The notes under the pieces: model-generated
Told to the model about the DNA's origin: nothing
Seen by the model: only the letters and a program-made list of their open reading frames with translations
The model's database searches: none
Source: Rachycentron canadum
Lineage: Eukaryota > Chordata > Actinopteri > Carangiformes > Rachycentridae
Reading direction: 5' to 3'
Length of the DNA: 64,000 nucleotides
Assembly (NCBI GenBank): GCA_038496675.1
Contig: CM076656.1
Span: 15,647,315-15,711,314 of the forward strand
Position numbers and translations under genes: made by a program
Shown: positions 50,291 to 61,000 of the stretch, one piece after another
Position numbering within the stretch: position 1 is the first letter of the stretch
Layout: every line of letters begins with the position of its first letter

Positions 50291-50789
50291 ATGCAGTCTC
50301 TGAAGGATGTTACAGCTTTATTTGGCTACATCTTTCTCCAAATTAGCTAATAAACCAGTAATAGCATATTGACTGTTTGTTTGAATATGGGCAATATTCT
50401 TGCTATTTCATACTCAACACCACTGGAGCCACCACAGACCATTACTCAGAGCTGAGCCAACGTGCAGCAGAGCGCAGCTCTCGTCACTCACTCACTCAAC
50501 ACCAGCCGCTGCTGTCTGCTGCTTCAGTTTTAAAAAGACAACTTTTCTAAGTAAGTAGGGAAATAAGACATGCCTCTGCCATTCTGCATTCTGTCTGATC
50601 CTGTGTGCCCAACTTGAGAGCATTTTATCCCTTCTCAACTTACATTCCTTGATCCTCTTTTACTTTTCTGCTGCTGTGTGCTTGCTCTATGTGGGTGGCT
50701 TGCAGCCACTCTCATCATCGTCTTTCAAAAAGACATCAAATGAATGACTTCTGTTTTTGTTTGTCTTAACAACATACCTAGATAACATC

Positions 50790-51144
50790 TGTCATGGTAT
50801 TGCCTTTCAGTCTGTTTCGTCCTCTTAATTCATTTAGTCTAATTGTTTGTGCATACATGTTCTAACTATGTTGTCATTTCAGACACTCCCAGCAGTAATA
50901 TTACCTGACCTGCTCCTCCTCCCCACTCACCTGCTCATCTGCTCCCTCATTAGCTCCTGTCGTCTTTGTGCAATGCTCCTTCGCTTTCCAGCGCTGCTGA
51001 TCCTGATTTTGCTTAAACCCAACCCTTTGTACTTTGTTTGCCTTCTTGGATTTTTTTTTATCCTTGTTCTTTTTCTAAGACTCTTTACTTTTACATTTCC
51101 CTTTTGAGTCGCGCTCTTGGGTGTCTTTTCTGAGAACCGTGACA
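50790..51144 (+). mobile_element. Candidate solo LTR of a fish Gypsy-type retrotransposon
   Basis: The segment begins TGTCATGG and ends AACCGTGACA, giving TG...CA ends. The interior is pyrimidine-rich with CACTCACCTGCTCATCTGCT and a T-rich stretch typical of fish LTRs that I recall. No matching 5-bp target duplication is visible (ACATC against GTATG), so boundaries are tentative. Confidence 0.4.
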
Positions 51145-51754
51145 GTATGAGGCTTATTCAAAAAGGTTTTTTCTTGCATTTAATTATAAGGAAGACTGTT
51201 GAGACTATTGTCAATACTATGAGGACTATTCTCAGTATGAAAGGCAAAAGGCTGACAAAAAAGAAGATTATCAGTACACCATGTAATGTAATTATGTTAT
51301 TGACAAATACTGAATCTGTCTGCCAAACCATCAGTAATATGATGCTTTGGATGCCATCAGGAAGCCTGTCATTTAAATGAACACAATGTGTTTTCTTGAC
51401 ATGGATTAAAGAGGTTATTTATGTGGCTAGATAAAGCTTTTTGAAATAGCAGTGTAACCCTTCCGTGCTCCATCAATAACAGTAGCCCACTCATATGCAA
51501 TTATCCCTTGTACTTCACTGAGCAGTAGTCCAACAGACAGAGAGAGGCAGAGTCATTTAATTCACTCTCCCTCAGCAGCTTTTTCGTGCAGAAGTGTGGC
51601 ATCACCCCAGCTTGCACATGCTAGCTGTGCATTCTGTGTGTATGACAGAGGCTTTTAAATCAAATGTGGCCGCTCCAAACAGTTCAGTAATCCCATGATG
51701 GGAGTCACAGGGGATCTCTGCTGCAGATGTCTCCTTGGCTGTGCAAGCAGCCCC

Positions 51755-51785
51755 GGAGAGCTGGAGAGCTGGAGAGCTGGAGAGA
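51755..51785 (+). repeat. GGAGAGCT tandem repeat, about 3.8 copies
   Basis: Three exact 8-bp units GGAGAGCT followed by GGAGAG. Confidence 0.9.
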
Positions 51786-54289
51786 GTGGAAAAATGAGTG
51801 AAAAATACAACTAAACAAAATAGAAAAAAAATAAATATTATAAGCAGTGATGTCAGGATTACCAGCGAATTTCACTTTAAAAATATAAGATAATGCAGAC
51901 ACACTTTTCACATATGACACATCCAAACAGGCTATTAGGTAATGTGTTGACTTGTTACGTAAAACATAAGCAGTGGTCCTTAATGGAAGTGATTTGTATA
52001 ATTACAGTGTGGGATCAAATTAGCTCAAAACCACTTTAAAATCAAGGAATGATGTCTGACCAGCCTCTCATTTATCTGTCTTATGGTTTGGCTCATTTGG
52101 TTCTTTTACTGCAGAAATGTAGCAAGATTACCAACCAGGAAAGTGGACAACTGCCCCCAATATTACAAAATCAACTGAAATGGCAAGGATACTTCATTAT
52201 GACTCATTCTTGAGGCCTTGTCCTTAAAAAAAACTTGTTTTAATATCTTCATTGTTTAAGTTTACATTGTGCTCGATTGGTGAATAGTCTTAAATAAAAG
52301 TGTGTATTTGTGTACACATACACGAAAGAGAGGTGGTAGTAGCTATGGTGGTGGTGGTGTGAGGGGTATCAGGTGGGTTTAAGGTAAGTGTTAGCACTAG
52401 ATTTGGCTGCATTACTGTGCTCTCTTCTGCTGGCATGTTTATGTGTTACAAATATAAACCGAAATATAAATGTCTTATTATGGCAGCAGTAGACACACCT
52501 GCATACATTAGTAAGCAGTGAACCTATTTAACTATTCTTAACAATGCACTACTGCATTCATTGAGTTTGACCAACTCTGTGCATCCATGCATCTCCTGGG
52601 AAAAACTGAACTGTGACGGATCTATAATGGACACTTTTATGCACCAATACGCAAACTATGGTTGATCCATACCTAGTAGATATTTGTTGATTGCTTTCAC
52701 ACACTGGGGTTTTAAATCCTCAAAATCCAGCTTGCTGAATCAGTGCTGATAGACATTTATTGCCCACTGGTTGTTCCCAGTAAATTTTTCATGCAATCTC
52801 ATTTCAGAAAATTGCCTCCTTCCTTGGTAACAGGTAATCTCAGAACAATTCTCATCATTACAACAATACTGGAAAAAAAGCCTGCAGTCCATTTCTGAAC
52901 TTGTAATAGATTTCTTTGCTCTGAGGGCCCTAAACTGGAGCAACTCCTGTGCGAAGGCCTTTTGTAAAACAAAGCAGAGAATATTTTGTTCATTTGAGTG
53001 TGACCACTGCATCATGAAATACCATGTTACATAACACACCAAACTGACTGTTAATGTCTTTGGAAGCATCCAGCTGTTGGTTCAAGCCTTATAGCAATCC
53101 ATCAAAGTAATGTTGTTGACCTCAAATTTTTAGCTTCCACAAAGTGCCACTTTAGTGTCTCTGGACTCAGATGTTTTTTCTGCTTTTGCTGCCTCTCATG
53201 CTGATAGGTCTGTGATGCTCCAGGGCTCATGTCTCAAACTGTGAGAATTGCTCTCGTCATAATGCCACACAGGACCGCAGTAACTTTGGCAGCTGCACAG
53301 CAGTTAACAGGTCCATTTCGTAGACACTTCTAGTCAACTTGAATCTCAGCAGCACAGTGTACAATAATGTAGCCATCAGTGCAGTTTCATTTTTTTTATA
53401 ACACAAAGTGCAGCAGTCTCATGCTGAGTGTTCTGTCTCTTCTCATTTTCTGCTGCTATCATCTCAAGAGCTTTAACCGTCATTCTTGTGGAAGGCTCTC
53501 GTTGAGTCTACACCACACGCCCGCATGGTGCTTAAAGAGAGACTGTGGTGTCAGACAGTCAGTCAGTGATGCTGTTCTTAAACACCATAGTCCAGTGGTA
53601 AGTTGATGAGGAGCAAAGAGCATGTAGAGGTGCAGAAACTCATGAGCAGATGCTTTCAACCACATTTACATCTTCAAAATTCAATGAATGGACTGCAAAA
53701 GCAAAAGAAATATTTGCTTTCATGTGAACTTGTTGACCTTTTCCTTTTCAAAACTTTATATTATAACCACACAACAAATGTAGAGATCTGAACTTAGATC
53801 TGGGGTGACTTTCAGCACAAACTCACAATTGCCAGACCCAGTCTTCAATACCAAATCTAATAAAGTCAGTAAACCGACTGAATATCCTGGTCATTTGCAC
53901 AGTAATGAAATTAGGTGTCCTTTCTGTTATTGTTTCTGCAGTGTTGTTGTAAACCACTTGCTTTTTGCCCAGGTTAATTGAGGGATTGATTATGGAATAT
54001 TTCTCCTATATCTCCCAGATCTCAATGCAAGTATCTGCTTAAATAAAAGATTTATAGTAGTGCTTACATCAAGCTCTCCTACTGCAGTGAAGCTTTAGTG
54101 TTGTCCCTCACTTGTAAGTCATAATTTATGTTTTAGTCTGGTATAATTTTATTCGGCAGTGGAGGAAATATGCAGGCCTTTTACTTGAGTAAAACATTCT
54201 GCAAAATAGGACATGACAAGTAGTAATCACACGTAATTCACAATGTGCTTTACAACCATATATATTTTATTCATCTGCAAAATGACTAG

Positions 54290-54420
54290 TAACAAATGCT
54301 ACCAAATAAATGTAGTGGAGTAAAACACACATACATTGTACATTGAAATAATCCAGTAAGTAAGTAAGTATTGAAGTAGAAGTGTCATTTCATATGCAAT
54401 GAAAGTACTTCCTCATAATT
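54290..54420 (-). repeat. Dispersed teleost 'tacttctactccacta' repeat, copy 1
   Basis: The plus strand has CCAAATAAATGTAGTGGAGT, then AAGTATTGAAGTAGAAGTG and GAAAGTACTTCC. Read on the minus strand this follows a very common teleost repeat (ACTTCTACTTCAATACTT, ACTCCACTACATTTATTTGG). It lies about 450 bp upstream of the hapln4 TATA-like box. Confidence 0.5.
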
Positions 54421-54876
54421 ATTGTTATATATTGAATTATATTGTAGCACTGGTATTATTCTTCAATGTTAATTACCGTACCATTATTATGAAGAAAATT
54501 CTTTATTATCTTGGTCTTGTTTGGAAGAATTTGATTTGTCTTGAAAAAAATGATCAGTCTCAATCTGCAATCATCATATCAAAACAAACAGCCTCCAATG
54601 GCCTTTAATAGCAACAATGTTCTGCCTGAAAGTTAATGAGATTTAACTGCCTTAACTGAAACAAAGTGTGACACTCAAAGCAGTAAGTGTCACTCTAATG
54701 AGCTTTAATAACACACAGCATAGACATTCACAAACATTTAATCAGTGTGAAATCATTGCTGTGATTGACTTATCCACACAGTCTGCACAACCAAGTGTGT
54801 GCTGCGTCACTGAAGGACTGCGGGACCCACAAACACTGGTGGTTCCCCTGCAGTGCGAGAGATCAGCGATTGGGAC

Positions 54877-54879
54877 TAT

Positions 54880-54920
<41 letters not shown>

Positions 54921-55054
54921 TTGAGAGAAGGGGAGGGAGAGAGGAGGAGAGAGGTATGCTGCTGCAGAACAACATTTAGCCTGGCTGAGGAGTTAAACGG
55001 CACACAACGGCACATCTGCTTCATCCAAGCATTAATCCTGTTGTGATAGCCATG
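54877..55054 (+). promoter_or_regulatory. Probable hapln4 core promoter and leader exon
   Basis: A TATA-like CTATAAAC at 54876-54883 is followed directly by a (GA)n tract at 54882-54916 and then by a purine-rich leader. The leader ends in CATG and a perfect donor GTAAGT at 55055. A transcription start about 30 bases after the TATA-like box would fall in the GA tract. The leader holds a seven-codon upstream frame (54956-54979, MLLQNNI) and an in-frame TGA at 54986-54988 before the main ATG. The exact 5' end cannot be seen. Confidence 0.45.
54882..54916 (+). repeat. (GA)n tract in the hapln4 promoter
   Basis: About 35 bases of uninterrupted GA directly after the TATA-like box. The tract is homopurine and could bind GAGA-type or zinc-finger factors. 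Confidence 0.9.
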
Positions 55055-58000
55055 GTAAGTTCACTTCTGTGCTCAAATAGCGCGGCTCTGCTCCACAGTT
55101 CTTTGTGCTGCATGAGAACTGCAGGGATGACCACTGGACTAACCTTGAGAAAAATGATGCAGCAGCAAGGCTGTTTTTAGTGTGCAATGTGCATGTGAAG
55201 TAGCTGCTTTAGTAACTCTGCTTCACTGGGGCCTGTCTTCATGTTCAGATGTTATGTACTACAGCAGTGCTGTTTCATAACAGGCAATTTTTCACAGGTG
55301 ACCCTGACAATGCAGATACTAGCAGTGCATACAGTAGCAGAATACACACTTGACTCTATTATTCTGTTGTTATGATGATTTTATTCCACCCTTAATGAGG
55401 GAAAAGAGAAACCTACGTATCTGAGCATGTGTTGAAGGTTTGTATTCTGCAGTGGGCTACCTCATTTACAGTCCATTATTCAGCATCACCACTGGTGTCA
55501 CACACAGTTTTACTGGGTCAAAATACACAAGCCACTCACTGTGGCTCTCTGTGCATCCACCACACACTCTTACACTCACCCTTAACGCAGAAACATAATG
55601 ATCTCACCAGAGTAAGCAGCAGTAACTTCCAGAAGGAACGTTTTCAGCCAGCTGATTCATCATTGGTCACTGCCAGAGGAGGTATTCATATACATCGTGG
55701 TCCGATTGAGACTTGTCTTGTCTTCTTGTCTTTTCTTGTCTTTGACTTTTGGACCCCACTAAACTCTAGTTTTAAAATGTGCTAAAGCCTCTTTCTCTAA
55801 TATCTACAAAAACATGATAGACACTAGACACACTTTTTTTTTTTTTTTTCAGTATTGTCCTCCACTGATCCTGATTCTCCCTCATACCTTCCAATGCTTC
55901 CTTTTCCTTTAGCTGGCACTTGGCACTTATGGATAGAAAGTGCCAAACAAGCTTTAAGTTTTGACCATCCTGTCAGGACTATCTCTTCTTTTCACATTGT
56001 GACTGTGAGCTGCAGAAATAGCAGGTTAAAGCCAGTGTGTGTAGCAGAGTGCTAAGCTAATTTAAAGCATGACTCTCAAACCAAAACATAGTAACCTTAT
56101 TTTCTTGCTTTGTGAAAGTTTTAGTAATCAGTTGTCTGTTGCCGTCTTCCTGACTCACTGACCAGCTGTGATACCCAACATTTTAACACTTTAGGTTGAG
56201 TTCTCTGGTATAATGTTTGAAAGGTTTCAGCATGACTGATGGATTTTGCCCAGGGTGCATGGGAAGTGTGCAGTTATAGTCTACTGCAGATTTTTAATAC
56301 AACTCAATGTTTGCAGGTCCCATTTTCATATCACAGTGGCCACTGTTATCACCTCTTTGGAGTGAATACGAGGATGTCATGCTGTTGTCTGCTTCTCTTT
56401 GGCAATATATATAGGTCTTGATTTTGCCCCTGGGATATTAAGGTGCCAGTTCTTCATTTCAGTTTCTCCACTTCAGGTGAGTGTGTGATGCTCCTGTTTC
56501 TCCTGCTGTGTCCTTTTCCACAGTTCTCAAAGTGGTCTCAGCCTCTGGCCTTTGGGAAAATGTCTTTTGTACTTTTCATCCTTACCTCTGCCCTCTCCGT
56601 GACTTCTCTCCCTACTGACATAGAACAAGGAAGGAGAAAAGTGGTGCATGTTCTTGGTGAGATCATTTTATTCTTTCAAATGTCTTACAGTGCTCTTTTG
56701 AAAAGTAATAGACATGGCTGAAATATGCCAAGATTTGTTTAGAATATATGCTTTCTGCAGAGATGCTTTCCCATAATAGTGAGAGGGCTGACTGGGGTTG
56801 CAGTTTGCAGAATCACTCTTATACTTTGTTTGTAGCACCCTCTGGAAAATGCACTTGTTAAATCTTCACCTGTGCTCCATATTTAAGACATAAAAGAGAA
56901 AAGCAGCCAGGAAATATAATAATATTATTCTATAGGCTACTCACATTATTCCCTAATGCAAGACACTTTGGAGTACTCTTAGTTTTTAATGCAGTATTTT
57001 TATGTAGTTATACAGAGACTGAATCTGATATAAGGCTGTAGAAATACACTTGACCTCACTAATATTTCTTATTTTATCACTGAGAATCATCCCAGGAATT
57101 CAGTTTAATACAGTATGGAAGCCATTAATAACACTGCTCCAAACTATTCATCTGAGGAAAGCGATAAATTCACTTTATTTACTTGCTAAGAAAACTGATG
57201 GCATCAGGGATTAAAATAATCGACTGCACAAGACCTGGCTGTCTATGTTATCTATACAAAGCAGAGATACGGGTGTTGTTGTATTCGAAGATATTCTCAA
57301 ATGATTGAATTCATCCACCCTCCTGCCAGGTATTGTCCCAACATTGCTGCAGTCAGTAGTACAGTATTTATATCCTTTATTCATACAACTTACCAAACTT
57401 CTTACTTCAGAGAATAGACAAGGTATCTGTAAAATACAGCATCAAATTCATGTTGAGACTTTATCATACATATTGTGGAATCCTAATATTAATTATAATA
57501 TATAATTATATTAAATATGATAATAATTATCACTACTATGTTATTTTTTTCATTTAATGATGCAGCAGACTGATGTTTTTGGGTAGTGCAATAGCAGCAT
57601 TATAGATTATATACTCCTCATGTTTTGTTTGTAAAATATTGTCAATCAAATATTGCTGCTTTGTAGATCAAGCAAAGTAACTACAAAGAAACTACAACCA
57701 CTGAATCAATGTAGCAGAGTGAAGACCATGATATTCCCCTCTGAACTTGACTGAATTAGACTCATAAATGAAATAGCATAAGATGTAAACTACCTCAAGA
57801 ACAAAACAAACAAACAAAAATTAAATAGGAACTACGACTACTACTACTACTAAATCATACTTAAAGCTGTATTAAATGCTTTTTGGCCACTTGGGGTCAG
57901 AGAAACTCCAGAATGAACTGACAGACACAAACCCCAGACATGAATATGAATATATAGGTTGAATAGTTCAACAGAAAAAGTGCTTGTCCTAAAGTTACTC

Positions 58001-61000
58001 TCTTTTTCTCACTGTCTGAGTTTCATCTTAGTCTTCAGTTCGTAGGTTTTATGCTGTACAGTGGGCTTGTCTGAAGTTCTCTGATAAACCAGGGCAGTGT
58101 GATGCATATAGAGGTGCACGCTATCACAACCTTCCGATCCGCAGCCCTTCACACAGATGCTCTTACCAACTAGTACCAGTCACTAGTGCAGTGAGAGACA
58201 TAAACTTACATGTTGCTGTTTGTCTTAACATCAGTGTGTTTAAGCGCAGCCTTCAGTGTTGGGAGATAATGTGCTTAAAGTTTTGATCAAACAGAACTTG
58301 CTTGTGGCTGCTGGTGATAAACAACTTTGTAGAGAGCAGTATGCAGTGACAGGACTAATTGCTGGCTGGCATGGATAATTGTAGGTGCCTTTATCTGGTC
58401 ACAACATAACAGAAAACCTTTTGCAGCCGCTCATTAAATGTTTTAAATGTTTACACCACACTTGTCATGTGCGTACTCTTTAGTTGCCTAGGCACTCACA
58501 CACACACGCGCACACACACACACAAATGCAAACAGCGTCTGAACACATGTCTGCCAAAAATGCAAAATAGGTCTTGTTATTGCCCATTTGGATGGTGAGG
58601 CCAGTGCTTACCATTAGTCTCAGATGATTTTGGTGACTTGCTCTCTGCAGGGGCTGAGGTTAAAATTTTGGAGTGGGTAATTTGTTGATGGACCTGGGCA
58701 AAAGAACTGCACACTAGATCACACACTTTGATCAAAAAATTGTTCACCACTGTTGATATGCTGAATGTTGAGGAAGTAATGTGACAGTAATAGTAAACAG
58801 CTCAGGGTTTATTAGCTAATGCGGATTCAATTTTACAGGCAATGTGCTGTGATCTCCCTTACAAAGAGAATGAAAGATTGAATTTTATGATAAAAATATG
58901 AATTACAAATATTAGCAGTGTCAAGGTTGATTGCGAACAGCACTGAGAGGATTTGACTGTGCATATTTGTTTGGTAATGCAGAATTCCTTAGGCATTTAC
59001 TTGCATGCACCACTTACCCCTAATTTAACCAACTTGTTACGCTATTCAAAATATAGATTTCTGGCCATGGGAGCAGTACTGTATCAATTACAAGCATAGA
59101 ATAAGAATTATAAATTGATAGTCCGGTGGGTGAACTTTCTTTCAGGACCAGCCCAGTACAGAGAAGGCACATGCTTTAAGTGTTACGGTCCTTAAAGTAC
59201 TTTGCTTATTTAACCAAAGCTATCAAAAAAATCTAACATAGAAAGTGTAGTATTTCCCTCTGAAATACAGTAGAGTGGAAGCATAAAGAAGCATAAAATG
59301 GAAACATTCAAGTAAAGTACAGGTACCCCAAAATTGTACTTAAGTACAGTACTTAATTACTTTCCATCACCACTAACACATTTAGCAACAATAATACATT
59401 TGCTTGAAAAGCAACAAACAAAGGCAATTATTATAAAAGCTAATATCTAAAAGGCAAATAACTAACTAAACCACCAAATACACACTAAACACTAATAAAA
59501 TGTAGTAATAAACTCTGTGTTGATGTCAAAACAAATGAACCAATTCTTAACTGTCTCATTGCTCCTGACTGAGAACTTGTGTTTGCTAAAATGAGATGTA
59601 TGACATTTTTTTATTGGGAATAAAATGTCAAGCCAACATTGGAAATGAAAGGCTGAGCTAATGCCTAGCAAACATTAGTTAGCTAAACTAGGTAACCCTA
59701 TTGTTTATCCAAAGATACTTAACACAATGTATTTCAGAGACTCTGAAGGCAACAAAGTAAAGTGTATTAAACCAGCTAAATAGTTACATCATGCATTTAC
59801 AATAGCATGAATGGGAGCACAGACATGATCATGCCAGCCACTGATACAGTGAGGTAGTGTGTTTGATATTTGTATAATTCTCCCAGGTGTGAATATGAAA
59901 AACATTTTGTAAAATTTACAGTCACAGGGAAGAGGGATATATCAATGTTTCAACAGTCTCAACAGAACTAACTATTGTTTTTACTTGTGTTGGTCGTCCT
60001 ATGGTGCTGAAATGTATGCATTTTAGATTAGACTCCATTAGCCAAGTACATATAGCAACAAGGCATGTAGGGCATGTATTGGGCATGGGGGGTGGCATTT
60101 TGAACTGTTTAGATCACGCACCAGCAGAAACATAAATCGGTGCCTATGGGGCCAAGTCTGAATCATGGGAGTCAGATCCCACTATTTCCCCTGCAATTCA
60201 AACCGTGACAACAAGCGTAAAGATTACAAACATCAATCATCATTATGTTACATTACATTGTGCTGACATTTTTATCTTCTTTCTTCCTACAGAGGATGAC
60301 ACAGGAGCAGTCATTGTGCAGACAGCTCCTGGTAAAGTGGTGACACATCGTGGTGGCTCCATCACGCTGCCCTGTAGATTTCATCATGAGCCGGAAAACA
60401 CAGACCCTGCTCGCATCCGGATTAAATGGACCAAAGTTACGGATGCACTGCAGTTTGAGGACGTCTTTGTGGCACTTGGAAGGTACATTCTGCATCTGCA
60501 TTTTACAGTCAATGTCCAATTACTCAATTTCAACAACTAAGTTTCAATGAAATTTCCCTGTTCTGCAGTTGTAGGGCTCAAAATAACAGTACTGTGTGAT
60601 GATTTGATTGAAGTCTTATCACATACTTCTATGGACCAAGTATTTTTAAGGATCTACTCATAGCTCTTTTTTACTAGTTTTCAGGAAAGTTATCCTACTA
60701 GAATCTTGCATTGAGGGAAAGCAAATCTTTGTGAAATCTTTCCAGGCAACAGCGTGTATTTGGAGCATACCAAGGTCGTGTGTTTTTGGAGCAGGCAGGC
60801 CCAGGTGATGCCTCAGTGATTATCCAAAATGTCACACTGGAGGACTATGGACGCTATGAGTGTGAAGTCACTGATGACATGGAAGATGATACAGGATTTG
60901 TCAACCTTGACCTGGAAGGTCAGACATATCTAATCCTTAATATTGTCTAAAGTTTTGGTCAAAAACTGTTTCAGTTCAGATGAGCCTGATATGAAACTCA

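Larger units (their letters stand above)
48094..54876. other. Intergenic region between tm6sf2 and hapln4; repeats only
   Basis: No coding exon is convincing on either strand. The region contains the eroded repeat above, a candidate hAT-like element near 50.0 kb, a candidate solo LTR near 51.0 kb, a GAGAGCTG tandem (51755-51785) and a second dispersed repeat at 54290-54420. A CpG-containing stretch at 50455-50560 ends in a donor-like TAAGTAAGT, but nothing supports an exon there beyond that. Confidence 0.5.
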
